Part shown: positions 37,518-45,707 of the stretch, piece by piece | Position numbering within the stretch: the stretch's first letter is position 1 | How the letters are laid out: every line of letters starts with the position of its first letter | Source of the DNA: Chrysosporum bergii ANA360D | GTDB lineage: Bacteria > Cyanobacteriota > Cyanobacteriia > Cyanobacteriales > Nostocaceae | Assembly: GCF_029891735.1 (NCBI RefSeq) | Contig: NZ_JANQDH010000024.1 | Coordinates: 1 to 62,554, forward strand | Direction: 5' to 3' | Length of the DNA: 62,554 nt | Notes under the pieces: model-generated | What the model saw: the letters and a program-made list of their open reading frames with translations, nothing else | Database searches by the model: none | What the model was told of the DNA's origin: nothing | Position numbers and translations under genes: made by a program

Positions 37518-37601
37518 AAACAATAATGCAATTTCTATGACGCAAATAAATAACTTTCCAAACTGGTCAGCACGGCCTAATGGCCGTAATGATAAAAGCA
37601 G

Positions 37602-38018
37602 TTATACCCGTGGACAACGTTCTTCCAAACAAGACTTTAGGGTTTTGGGGTCAAACAAAATCGGTAAAAAGTGAATGCTGTTAACTTCCTTAAAATAAAA
37701 CAAGATAGGAATTCTATCCCAGAAGATCCGCCAATTTTGCCATTCCTGGTAAGGAAAGCGCCGCAGTAATTTTTCACCTCTGTAAATATCTAGGTCTGTA
37801 GAAGTAAAGTGTAACCTAATTGTTACAGTTTGCAATAAAAGAAATAAACCCAACAATCCCATGACCACTCCTAGCCAAAGTTGCACCACCAGTAATGGAA
37901 TGGCAGCAATCAGCAACACCACAGGGATATTGTAACTAGGCTGGAGTTCCACAGTTGATGTAGATTTAGGCGCAAATGAACTGGTCACAGTTTCCCATCC
38001 TGTTTTGTTAGTAGACAT
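37602..38018 (-). CDS. DUF3119-type small membrane protein
   Basis: A 138-residue protein with two adjacent hydrophobic helices at about 30-70 (VVLLIAAIPLLVVQLWLGVV, then MGLLGLFLLLQTVTI), then a PH-like soluble part with FPYQEWQNWRIFWDRIPILF and SIHFLPILFDP. This fits the cyanobacterial DUF3119 family. Its ATG is 10 bp from the stop of the MlaE-type permease gene, which argues for translation from one mRNA and a linked role in lipid transport. Function otherwise unknown. Confidence 0.75.
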   Translation of the reverse strand: MSTNKTGWETVTSSFAPKSTSTVELQPSYNIPVVLLIAAIPLLVVQLWLGVVMGLLGLFLLLQTVTIRLHFTSTDLDIYRGEKLLRRFPYQEWQNWRIFWDRIPILFYFKEVNSIHFLPILFDPKTLKSCLEERCPRV

Positions 38019-38028
38019 CTATCTTATT

Positions 38029-38826
38029 TTAAAACCCTTGCAGCAATGCACTCCCCATGCCCTGAAACATTAACCACGAGAGAAAAAAGTTACTGCTAAA
38101 TATGATCAGCAAGGAAGTCACAACAGCAGTTGTGGTTGATTGTCCCACGCCTTTAGCTCCTCCCTTTGTGGTCAAACCCCAACTGCAACCAATCACGGCG
38201 ATTAAGGAGCCAAAGCAGCACCCTTTAATTAAAGCGCTGATTACATCCCAAATACCAACAAGGTTACGAGCCGAGTCTAGAAATACAGTATCAGCAATGC
38301 CATATATATTTGCGGCAATAATTAATCCTCCTAAAATGCCTGTAATCAAAGATAGAAGCGTTAAAATCGGCAGCATGAGACAGCAAGCAAGCACGCGGGG
38401 GATGACGAGATAATCAATTGGATCAGTTTTTAAGATAAATAAAGCATCAATTTGCTCAGTTACCCGCATAGTCCCTATTTCCGCAGCAAAGGCAGAACCC
38501 ACTCTTCCTGCTAAAACCACTGCTGTTAGTACGGGTGATAGTTCTCGTGTCAATGCTACTGCCAACACTCCCCCTACGAGATTACCAGCACCAAAGTTAA
38601 TAAACTCCCGCGCCACTTGAATGGTAAACACTGCGCCAACAAACACAGCAGTTAACAGGGCAATAAATAGAGAGTCCGGGCCAACAGCTGCCATTTGCTC
38701 TACAGTGTTGCGCCAATTAATTTTTCCCTTCAACAGGTGAACTATTACTTGTCCACCCAGGAAAATCGCTGCCAGCAGTCGCTGACTCCATGTTCCTAAA
38801 CTGGATTTTGATTTAGTGTCACTCAA
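38029..38826 (-). CDS. MlaE/YrbE-family lipid ABC permease
   Basis: A 265-residue permease of the MlaE family, the membrane component of ABC systems that move phospholipids between inner and outer envelope membranes (TGD1-like in chloroplasts). It has five to six helices with VGPDSLFIALLTAVFVGAVF, FTIQVAREFI, LTRELSPVLTAVVLAGRVGS and EIGTMRVTEQIDAL, which are all family hallmarks. The start is a TTG at 38826; no closer ATG keeps the family's N-terminus. The ATPase and MlaD-type partners are not in this window. DUF3119 and DUF3086 genes follow closely. Confidence 0.87.
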   Translation of the reverse strand: MSDTKSKSSLGTWSQRLLAAIFLGGQVIVHLLKGKINWRNTVEQMAAVGPDSLFIALLTAVFVGAVFTIQVAREFINFGAGNLVGGVLAVALTRELSPVLTAVVLAGRVGSAFAAEIGTMRVTEQIDALFILKTDPIDYLVIPRVLACCLMLPILTLLSLITGILGGLIIAANIYGIADTVFLDSARNLVGIWDVISALIKGCCFGSLIAVIGCSWGLTTKGGAKGVGQSTTTAVVTSLLIIFSSNFFLSWLMFQGMGSALLQGF

Positions 38827-39190
38827 TGTTTTTTAGCTAACTCAGTAACTGGATTAAGAATAGTTGTTGATCGGGGAATGAGATTGAGAAGTTTTTCTCT
38901 TTTGCCCCCACTCATTGAAACATTAACTTAGTTTAAAGCTGATCTCAGAAAGTAAAGTTGTGTAATTTCTGTTTTGCCGCCATTCTTACGGAATATGATT
39001 GAGTCAAAGCTTTATTGGGCATGGGTTTGATAGAATTTTGGATTTTTTAGCCCTCAAGTGATCTGATTTCACTAAAGGTTGTTTTTTTTAATGAAAACTT
39101 AAGATTTTTGACATATAGTCTGATCAGGAGCGATCGCGCCTATTGTGGAAGATAAGATATTGTTCACCTTACTCATGGAGTTTGCTGCAA
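38827..39190. other. divergent intergenic region, no gene seen
   Basis: AT-rich spacer between the MlaE-type gene (-) and a small membrane-protein gene (+). It must hold promoters for both directions but I see no well-spaced pair to call. It contains a HIP1-related GCGATCGC at 39130-39137. No RNA gene was recognised. Confidence 0.4.
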
Positions 39191-39487
39191 ATGACTGTTT
39201 TCACCAACTTTCTCCGCTCCCTGCTGCTGACGATGTTTTTTAGTTTTATCGCTCCCATGTCTTTGGTTGGTGGTGTGCTATTGCTTTTGACCCTCATGGG
39301 TAACTTTTCTCCCCTACAAGAAGCAACTGAGGCCGTCACCACTCAAATTATGCATTTTCTCGTTATCTTTGGCAGTGGTAATCCCTTTCATGGATTAGTA
39401 ATTATTAGTTTGACTTGTAGTTTCGTTGGCGCACTATTTGATACTTATGCCTACTACCGTTGTCATATTTTACGCATTGATTCTTGA
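39191..39487 (+). CDS. small two- or three-helix membrane protein, hypothetical
   Basis: A 98-residue hydrophobic protein from ATG 39191 (MTVFTNFLRSLLLTMFFSF). Hydrophobic segments lie at about 10-37 (through FIAPMSLVGGVLLLLTLMG) and about 58-85 (LVIISLTCSFVGALFDTY). The helix-helix layout and codon use support coding, and similar short proteins are common in cyanobacteria. The frame is open to 39143 but the extra residues look non-coding. No function can be assigned. Confidence 0.6.
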   Translation: MTVFTNFLRSLLLTMFFSFIAPMSLVGGVLLLLTLMGNFSPLQEATEAVTTQIMHFLVIFGSGNPFHGLVIISLTCSFVGALFDTYAYYRCHILRIDS

Positions 39488-39823
39488 TTTATTACAGATG
39501 GATGACTGGGAATAAACCCAACTATGTTGGGACAGGTAAACTGGGAAATCAAGTCTATAAGGGACAGCCGTCATAACTAACTTTTGACTGTTGTTGAATC
39601 TATTTATAATTAATTTTTTTAAAAAATTATTAATTAATATTTGCTAAAAACTGACAACTTGTGTTGTGTGAGCAAACTTGGTCAGATCAAAATGCTAATA
39701 TGGGAATTTGATTCAAATTCTCAATATTTTAATGGTCTAGTTATTTTTTTTCACAGAATAATAAGGTCGTTTAAGCGTTGAGAGTTCTATATTAATTATA
39801 TTACAGAAGTTTTTTAACTGCCC
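39488..39823. other. intergenic, AT-rich palindrome
   Basis: Contains TTAATTTTTTTAAAAAATTA near 39611-39630, a symmetric AT-only sequence that might act as a weak terminator for the small membrane protein or lie in the sppA promoter region. No gene or RNA was recognised. Confidence 0.4.
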
Positions 39824-40645
39824 ATGATCTGGCCTTTCAAGTCCAAGTTTCGTAAACAAATTGCCAGGATTGAAATTACTGGTGCCATCGGTAGTTCTAC
39901 TCGCAAACGCGTGTTAGAAGCCCTAAAAACCGTAGAAGAGAAAAAATTTCCCGCTTTACTCCTACGCATTGATAGTCCTGGGGGTACAGTGGGAGATTCT
40001 CAAGAAATCTACAGCGCTCTCAAAAGGTTACGCAAGAAGATCAAAATTGTCGCCAGCTTTGGCAATATTTCAGCTTCTGGCGGTGTGTACATTGGCATGG
40101 GAGCCGAACATATCATGGCTAACCCTGGTACAATCACTGGGAGTATTGGCGTGATTTTGCGAGGTAACAACTTAGAACGCTTGCTGGAAAAAATTGGTGT
40201 TTCCTTCAAAGTGATCAAGTCTGGACCTTATAAAGATATTTTGGCATTTGACCGAGAACTAACTACATCAGAACAAACCATCCTGCAAGAGTTGATTGAC
40301 ATCAGTTATCAGCAGTTTGTTCACACCATCGCCGAAGCCCGTTCTTTGCCAGTAGAAACTGTAAAAACTTTTGCTGATGGTCGGATTTTTACCGGAGAGC
40401 AGGCTTTAGAATTAGGTGTGGTAGACCGTCTGGGAACCGAAGAGGATGCACGCTGCTGGACAGCAGAAATGGTGGGTCTTGATCCAGAGAAAGCACCTTG
40501 TTATACGCTAGAAGAACGCAAACCTTTATTGAGTCGGTTTCTACCCGGTAGTCGTCAGCTTTCATCAGGACTTGGGAGGGGGATTGATTGGCTGGAATTT
40601 GAAATGTCTACTAATGGTCTACCACTGTGGTTATATCGACCATAA
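39824..40645 (+). CDS. sppA: signal peptide peptidase SppA, short form
   Basis: A 273-residue serine protease of the S49 family that digests cleaved signal peptides or, in cyanobacteria, affects membrane-protein turnover. The Ser/Lys catalytic pair is visible: Ser85 in ISASGGVYI and Lys137 in KSGPYKDIL. LRIDSPGGTVGDSQEIY at about 48-64 shapes the oxyanion region. The single-domain length matches short SppA (about 270-300 aa) rather than the double-domain ~600-aa form. There is no obvious N-terminal transmembrane helix (MIWPFKSKFRKQ), so membrane association may be peripheral. aroH follows on the same strand. Confidence 0.88.
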   Translation: MIWPFKSKFRKQIARIEITGAIGSSTRKRVLEALKTVEEKKFPALLLRIDSPGGTVGDSQEIYSALKRLRKKIKIVASFGNISASGGVYIGMGAEHIMANPGTITGSIGVILRGNNLERLLEKIGVSFKVIKSGPYKDILAFDRELTTSEQTILQELIDISYQQFVHTIAEARSLPVETVKTFADGRIFTGEQALELGVVDRLGTEEDARCWTAEMVGLDPEKAPCYTLEERKPLLSRFLPGSRQLSSGLGRGIDWLEFEMSTNGLPLWLYRP

Positions 40646-40713
40646 ATGATTAACACAGTTATTGGTTGATAATCTTTGATCAATGACTCATGACTGATCA
40701 CTGGTGAATAATT

Positions 40714-40720
40714 AAGGAGG
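40714..40720 (+). promoter_or_regulatory. strong ribosome site that fixes the aroH GTG start
   Basis: AAGGAGG ends 8 bases before GTG 40729, ideal spacing. It supports the GTG rather than the internal ATG at 40741. Confidence 0.75.
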
Positions 40721-40728
40721 ATTTTGGC

Positions 40729-41133
40729 GTGGAGTGGCAAATGCGGGCTATTCGCGGGGCAACAACAGTTTCTGAAAACAGCATTGAAGCAATTACAGAA
40801 GCGGTAACGGAATTAATCGATGAACTAGAACACCGAAATCAACTCCAGCCAGAGGAGATGATTAGTGTTACTTTCTCGGTGACACGTGATTTAGATGCGA
40901 TTTTTCCGGCAGCCATCGCGCGATCGCGTTCTGGTTGGGATAATGTAGCTATGTTAGATGTTCAACAAATGCACGTAGAAGGGAGTCTACAGCGTTGCAT
41001 CCGCTTTCTCATTCACGCTTACTTGCCAGCCTCTACACCAATTAATCACATTTATTTGCGCCAAGCTGCTAAATTACGTCCTGACTGGAGTTTGCCCCAG
41101 TCGTTACAACCATCACATCATGTAGTCAGTTGA
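40729..41133 (+). CDS. aroH: chorismate mutase, AroH type
   Basis: A 134-residue trimeric chorismate mutase that converts chorismate to prephenate in Phe/Tyr synthesis. AroH-class features are MRAIRGATTVSENS at residues 5-18 (Arg at the active site), SVTFSVTRDLDAIFPA and MHVEGSLQRCIRFLIH, with the active-site Arg in LQRCIR. Length fits the family (about 120-130 aa). GTG start with a strong ribosome site. It lies 83 bp after sppA on the same strand. Confidence 0.92.
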   Translation: MEWQMRAIRGATTVSENSIEAITEAVTELIDELEHRNQLQPEEMISVTFSVTRDLDAIFPAAIARSRSGWDNVAMLDVQQMHVEGSLQRCIRFLIHAYLPASTPINHIYLRQAAKLRPDWSLPQSLQPSHHVVS

Positions 41134-41196
41134 CATACTCAACTGACTAAAGGAGCAGTGATTTTTGACGCTTCACAGCAACTTGCTACTGAACTA

Positions 41197-41236
41197 TTGA
41201 CACTCCCCACCCTATCAAGCCGGGGGAGTATCAAGG
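41197..41236. repeat. IS605-type hairpin end
   Basis: TTGACACTCCCCACCCTATC followed by AAGCCGGGGGAGTATCAAG. ACTCCCC (41202-41208) pairs with GGGGAGT (41223-41229). It is the same end type as at 5572 and 30827. Only this end is present, no transposase. Confidence 0.6.
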
Positions 41237-41240
41237 ATAG

Positions 41241-41309
41241 CAAAAGCTGGGTTATTCGGTACGTATTGAACAGATTATCGAGATTCTCCAAGGGGAAGAA
41301 TTGCTATGA
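41241..41309 (+). pseudogene. decapitated tail of an upstream gene
   Basis: An open tail of 22 codons (QKLGYSVRIEQIIEILQGEE, LL, stop) lies between the IS605-type end and the HicB-like gene. Its TGA overlaps the ATG of that gene (ATGA). The arrangement is that of a two-gene operon whose first gene lost its 5' part at the insertion. The family cannot be identified from this tail. Confidence 0.4.
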
Positions 41310-41659
41310 ATAACATGATGCAATACAAGGATTATTTCGGGTCTATTCACTATAGTGATGACGATAAAATATTCTATGAACAGGTGGAATATATCCGCAG
41401 TTCAATTAGTTTTGAAGGGGAAGATGTAGCTAGTCTCAGGGCTAGTTTTCAGGAAGCAATTGATGATTATTTAGCTCTTTGTGAAAAAAAAGGGATTGAG
41501 CCTGAGAAGCCATTTAAGGGTAGTTTTAATGTGCGTGTAGGTAGCCAACTTCATCGTCAAGCGGCATTATTTGCTCAAAAACGGGGGGTAAATCTTAATA
41601 AGTTGGTGACGGATGCACTGGAACGTTGTTTGAAAGGGGAATCGTTGGAAAATGCTTGA
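41306..41659 (+). CDS. HicB-family antitoxin-like protein
   Basis: A 117-residue protein with the HicB fold order: KDYFGSIHYSDDDKIFYEQV at the N-terminus (degraded RNase H-like strand pattern), EDVASLRASFQEAIDDYLALCEKKG in the middle, and a C-terminal ribbon-helix-helix segment (GSFNVRVGSQLHRQAALFA, then NKLVTDALERCL). HicB neutralises HicA mRNA interferase, yet no HicA gene is adjacent; only a beheaded upstream tail overlaps its start. It may be an orphan antitoxin or a plain RHH regulator. Confidence 0.78.
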   Translation: MNNMMQYKDYFGSIHYSDDDKIFYEQVEYIRSSISFEGEDVASLRASFQEAIDDYLALCEKKGIEPEKPFKGSFNVRVGSQLHRQAALFAQKRGVNLNKLVTDALERCLKGESLENA

Positions 41660-41872
41660 GGAATTAGGGATATATTGAACTAGAAAGCCAATGTATGCGA
41701 TTGTTCCATGTACTATCAACTCAGCCACCCATTACCCTGTGCCAGTTGCATTACTTTTATCATACAAATGTACTGTAATTTAGCGATTGCCTACGGCACT
41801 GGCAAAGCCAATGGCCTGTGCCAGTTGCGTAAGTCCTACCTATATTAGATTTAGTTGCTTGACAGCTAATCT

Positions 41873-42763
41873 CTATTGGTGATGACGATTAAATCGAATT
41901 CCCACAAAAACATCGTAAACAAATTCAAAAAAATCTTTTTTGTGCAATAACCCAGATGTCTGAGGACTACCCTTTTCATCCAATAATGGCTTCATTACAT
42001 AATAAGCAGGTTGATAATTGTACCAAGGAATAGAAGGCCACAAGTGATGTATTAAGTGGTAATTTTGTCCCAAAATCAAGATATTGAGCAGTTTACCAGG
42101 ATAAACCCGGGCATTTTTCCAGCGATCGCGCTCTACAAAGGGACGATGTGGTAAATAATCAAAAAATAACCCTAGTGCTATCCCCACCAAAAACGCCGGG
42201 ATAAACCAGAAATTGAGAATGTAGCCTAAAAAGTGGTACTGAATGGAAATATAAAAGATTGTTACAACAATTAAGCGGCTAATGAACCATTCTAATAGTT
42301 CATAATTGCGCCACAGTCTGCGCTGAAAGAAAAACACCTCATGGTATAAAAAACGTACCGCTATCAACCACAAGGGACCGCCTGTAGAGACGTAATGATC
42401 TGGATCGTTTTTGGGATCATTCACATGGCCATGATGCTGTAAATGCACCCGTGTAAATACTGGGAAGGCAAAAGCCAATATCAAAGCGCTACCATGCCCT
42501 AACATGGCATTAATTACCCGGTTGCGATGGGCAGATTGATGACAAGCATCGTGAATCACTGTGCCGGCACAATGTAAAGCGATGGTGTTAATGCTAAAGC
42601 ACAACCAGTGTGGCCATTGCCATAGCCAGTAACCAAAGTTAGATAACACCAGCATTGTTACCGTTGTTAAAAACAGCAACAGCGTGGGATTAAAATCACC
42701 AGGAGGCGCTAAAAATTCCTTGGGTGGTATTTTCAGTGACTTCTGTGCCTCCAATGCTAGCAT
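41873..42763 (-). CDS. crtR: beta-carotene hydroxylase CrtR
   Basis: A 296-residue membrane di-iron hydroxylase that adds hydroxyl groups to beta-ionone rings, making zeaxanthin and hydroxylated myxoxanthophyll precursors. The His clusters are visible: HDACHQSAHR at about 71-80, HLQHHGHVNDP at about 107-117 and YHLIHHLWP near 243. They match the cyanobacterial CrtR (desaturase-like) class and not the plant CrtZ class. DPKNDPDHYVST is also CrtR-like. It is divergent from pyk. Confusion with an acyl-lipid desaturase is possible but less likely. Confidence 0.83.
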   Translation of the reverse strand: MLALEAQKSLKIPPKEFLAPPGDFNPTLLLFLTTVTMLVLSNFGYWLWQWPHWLCFSINTIALHCAGTVIHDACHQSAHRNRVINAMLGHGSALILAFAFPVFTRVHLQHHGHVNDPKNDPDHYVSTGGPLWLIAVRFLYHEVFFFQRRLWRNYELLEWFISRLIVVTIFYISIQYHFLGYILNFWFIPAFLVGIALGLFFDYLPHRPFVERDRWKNARVYPGKLLNILILGQNYHLIHHLWPSIPWYNYQPAYYVMKPLLDEKGSPQTSGLLHKKDFFEFVYDVFVGIRFNRHHQ

Positions 42764-43131
42764 TCTTAACTCCTTCTGTGATTAAAAATTATGAGTAAAT
42801 TATAAACTTTTGTAAGCTTTTATTTAGAAATATTTAAGCTTGTCTTAACTGAGGGGGTTTCCTTTAAATATAAATTTAAGGCACAGAGCGATAAAAAATG
42901 AGATAATATAATCATTCATCGTCAAATATGTCAAACCAAGAGAAGCATCAAAAATTCTTGGAATCCACATAAGTCTAATGTATAAGATATTTTTTTGATC
43001 AGTAGGACTTGCTAGGAACAGCCACTAAAGGGTTGATGAAAAAATCTCTCTTGCGGAGGATGTAACAAGTTTAGTGTACGATATCTACTCTATCTCACAA
43101 ATCTTGGGAAATATTAAGAAGGGGAAATTTA
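42764..43131. other. crtR-pyk divergent intergenic region
   Basis: AT-rich non-coding DNA holding the start regions of crtR (-) and pyk (+). It contains GGACTTGCTAGGAACAGCC and an AACAAGTTTAGTGTACGATA stretch but no promoter I can place reliably, and no tRNA or known small RNA. A candidate short ORF follows at 43132. Confidence 0.4.
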
Positions 43132-43224
43132 ATGATTTATGGTTGGAGTTACTTTCACACCCCATTCGTCCTCTGCATCTCTGGTTATGGATATAGCAGT
43201 GACGGAAAACAAAACGCCCCTTAA
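43132..43224 (+). CDS. candidate 30-residue leader ORF before pyk
   Basis: ATG 43132 opens a 30-codon frame starting MIYGWSYFHTPFVLC and ending DGKQNAP, stop TAA 43222-43224. A purine-rich AAGAAGGGGAAA ribosome site is well spaced before the ATG. It ends 47 bp before the pyk ATG. It could be a real small protein or an upstream regulatory ORF. Length alone cannot prove coding. Confidence 0.3.
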   Translation: MIYGWSYFHTPFVLCISGYGYSSDGKQNAP

Positions 43225-43271
43225 CTTACTATGAATCTCTAGATAGAGATAGCCCCCTAGAATTAGCCCTT

Positions 43272-45041
43272 ATGCAATTAAGAGACACTCTACGCCGGAC
43301 AAAAATTGTTGCTACAATCGGGCCTGCCACTAGCAGCCCAGAAATGCTCAAGGCAATTATTGAAGCGGGTGCAACGACACTGCGCCTCAACTTCTCCCAC
43401 GGTACCCATGCCGACCATCAGCGTAGTATTCGCTTAATTCGGCAAACTGCCTTTGAATTAAATCAACCCGTGGCAATTCTCCAAGACTTGCAAGGTCCAA
43501 AAATTCGCTTAGGTAAATTTGAGAATGGGTCAATAATTTTAGCAAAAAGCGATCGCTTCACCTTGACAAATCGCCCAGTCATAGGCACACAAGAAATTAG
43601 CTGCGTTACCTACGAGCATCTGGCCGCAGAAGTGCCAGTGGGTGCGAAAATCCTCCTGGACGATGGGCGGGTGGAAATGGTAGTTGAGGATATTAACCGT
43701 GACAAAGGCGATTTACATTGTCGCGTTACCGTGGCAGGTAAATTGTCTAACAACAAAGGTGTAAACTTTCCCGGTGTTTACCTGTCAATTAAGGCCATGA
43801 CCGACAAAGACCGTGAGGATCTCATGTTTGGTCTGGATCAAGGTGTAGACTGGGTAGCACTTTCCTTTGTCCGCAACCCCCAGGACATGATAGAAATTAA
43901 AGAGTTAATTTCCAGTACAGGTAAACAAGTCCCAGTAGTTGCCAAGATTGAAAAACACGAAGCCATTGAACAAATGGAAGAAGTTCTGGCTTTATGTGAT
44001 GGCGTGATGGTTGCTAGAGGTGATTTAGGTGTAGAACTACCAGCAGAAGATGTTCCTGTACTGCAAAAGCGGCTCATTGCTACAGCTAATCGCCTAGGAA
44101 TTCCCATTATCACAGCTACCCAAATGTTGGATAGTATGGTGAATAACCCCCGTCCCACACGTGCAGAAGTCTCAGACGTGGCTAATGCGATTTTAGATGG
44201 TACTGATGCGGTAATGCTATCTAATGAAACTGCTGTGGGTAACTATCCAGTGGAAGCAGTGGCAACAATGGCACGGATTGCCGAACGTATAGAACAGGAA
44301 GAAATGCTGGGTTCTGTGGTTCCTTCGGGTCGGAATAATCGCCGATCTATTCCCAATGCCATTAGTCAAGCGGTGGGACAAATTGCCGAACAGTTGGGAG
44401 CCGCGGCAATTATGACCCTGACCCAAACAGGGGCTACAGCTCGTAATGTGTCTAAATTCCGTCCCCGTACACCTATTTTGGCTGTGACACCTCATGTCAA
44501 TGTGGCACGTCAGCTACAGATGGTTTGGGGGGTCAAACCGTTGTTAGTGCTGGGGCTACCTTCCGCTGGGCAGACGTTTCAAGCTGCTATTAATGTAGCT
44601 CAAGAGCATAAGTACTTATGTGAAGGTGATTTAGTGGTAATGACTGCAGGTACCTTGCAAGGAGTCTCCGGATCAACGGATTTGCTTAAGGTTGAGGTGG
44701 TAACAGCTGTTCTAGGTCAAGGTATTGGCTTGGGGCAAGGTTCGGTGAGTGGTCGTGCCAGGGTGGCTCACACTGCTATGGATGTGAGTAATTTCAATCC
44801 TGGGGATATTTTGGTTGCACCCCGTACTGATGCCGATTTTGTAGACGCGATTCGTAAGTCTGCTGGGATTATTACAGAAGATGATAGTCTCACTAGTCAC
44901 GCGGCAGTAATTGCCTTGCGTCTCGGTGTGCCTGTGATTGTGGGTGTAAAAACCGCAACCCAGGTCATTAATGATGGAGCAATTTTAACTCTGGATTTAC
45001 AACGGGGTTTAGTTTACTCAGGGGCTGTGGGAACTCCCTAA
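43272..45041 (+). CDS. pyk: pyruvate kinase with C-terminal swivel domain
   Basis: A 589-residue glycolytic enzyme making pyruvate and ATP from phosphoenolpyruvate and ADP. It has RRTKIVATIGPATSSPEML at about 8-26, LRLNFSHGTHADH, DLQGPKIRLG, KIEKHEAIEQMEEVL, VMVARGDLGVELPAEDVP and ITATQMLDSMVNNPRPTRAE, all catalytic-core motifs. The last ~100 residues form a PEP-utilising-type mobile domain with DSLTSHAAVIALRLGVPVIV, a TSHAA His motif shared with PPDK and long bacterial pyruvate kinases. This extra domain makes it longer than the ~470-aa form. Confidence 0.95.
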   Translation: MQLRDTLRRTKIVATIGPATSSPEMLKAIIEAGATTLRLNFSHGTHADHQRSIRLIRQTAFELNQPVAILQDLQGPKIRLGKFENGSIILAKSDRFTLTNRPVIGTQEISCVTYEHLAAEVPVGAKILLDDGRVEMVVEDINRDKGDLHCRVTVAGKLSNNKGVNFPGVYLSIKAMTDKDREDLMFGLDQGVDWVALSFVRNPQDMIEIKELISSTGKQVPVVAKIEKHEAIEQMEEVLALCDGVMVARGDLGVELPAEDVPVLQKRLIATANRLGIPIITATQMLDSMVNNPRPTRAEVSDVANAILDGTDAVMLSNETAVGNYPVEAVATMARIAERIEQEEMLGSVVPSGRNNRRSIPNAISQAVGQIAEQLGAAAIMTLTQTGATARNVSKFRPRTPILAVTPHVNVARQLQMVWGVKPLLVLGLPSAGQTFQAAINVAQEHKYLCEGDLVVMTAGTLQGVSGSTDLLKVEVVTAVLGQGIGLGQGSVSGRARVAHTAMDVSNFNPGDILVAPRTDADFVDAIRKSAGIITEDDSLTSHAAVIALRLGVPVIVGVKTATQVINDGAILTLDLQRGLVYSGAVGTP

Positions 45042-45073
45042 TGGATGGTGTGATAATGAGTTACTGCGGGCAT

Positions 45074-45661
45074 CTACTCTGACTCTTGTTCAAATTTAAC
45101 TCTCTCGTAAATCTGGCGATGGGGAATTTGGCTATTTGTGGAAGCCAAACTTAAAATTCCATCTTCATCGTCAAATTCTCTCAACAGCCAGTTACCCTCT
45201 GGAGTTTTGCTGAACTGCTCAATATGAATTTGATATTGGTCAATTAATATATATTCTTGGAGTTGAGGGATAGAACGGTAATAAGTAAATTTATCTCCTC
45301 TATCTCTACTACTGGTGGATTTAGAAAGTACTTCAAAAATAATACTGGGATTTAATACTGTGTCCGTGCGTCCTGGTTGAAAAATAGGGTCATCTTTAAT
45401 GATCAGAAGATCAGGATATGTGTATTGTCGGTATTGAGGAATCCAGAGGCGGAGATCGCTGAGAAATACTTCATAAGGCTGACCTTGTAATCCTAACTGC
45501 AAAAGTCTGCTCAGGTTGCGGATAATTCGGTTGTGATTAATCGAGCCTCCAGTCATAGGGATAATTTCCCCATTGCGATATTCGCTGCGGTATTCAGCAG
45601 TTTCTTCATGTTCTAGGTATTCTTCTATTGAATATTGCCGGGGAAGAGTTGGCACAACCAT
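45074..45661 (-). CDS. Uma2-family nuclease-like protein (DUF820)
   Basis: A 195-residue protein of the PD-(D/E)XK Uma2/DUF820 family that is highly expanded in cyanobacteria. ATG 45661 gives MVVPTLPRQYSIEEYLEHEE; the open frame reaches TTG 45688 but that extension is weak. Family features are EYRNGEIIPMTGGSINHNRI, the catalytic Asp in TYPDLLII and the Glu strand IIFEVLSKSTSSRDRGDKF, then LQEYILIDQ. The core appears intact. Biological role is not established. The stop is 32 bp from the pyk stop (convergent). Confidence 0.82.
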   Translation of the reverse strand: MVVPTLPRQYSIEEYLEHEETAEYRSEYRNGEIIPMTGGSINHNRIIRNLSRLLQLGLQGQPYEVFLSDLRLWIPQYRQYTYPDLLIIKDDPIFQPGRTDTVLNPSIIFEVLSKSTSSRDRGDKFTYYRSIPQLQEYILIDQYQIHIEQFSKTPEGNWLLREFDDEDGILSLASTNSQIPHRQIYERVKFEQESE

Positions 45662-45707
45662 AGGATTTATTAACAAGGTTGGTAACAAGATAACTTTAGC
45701 CTAACAT

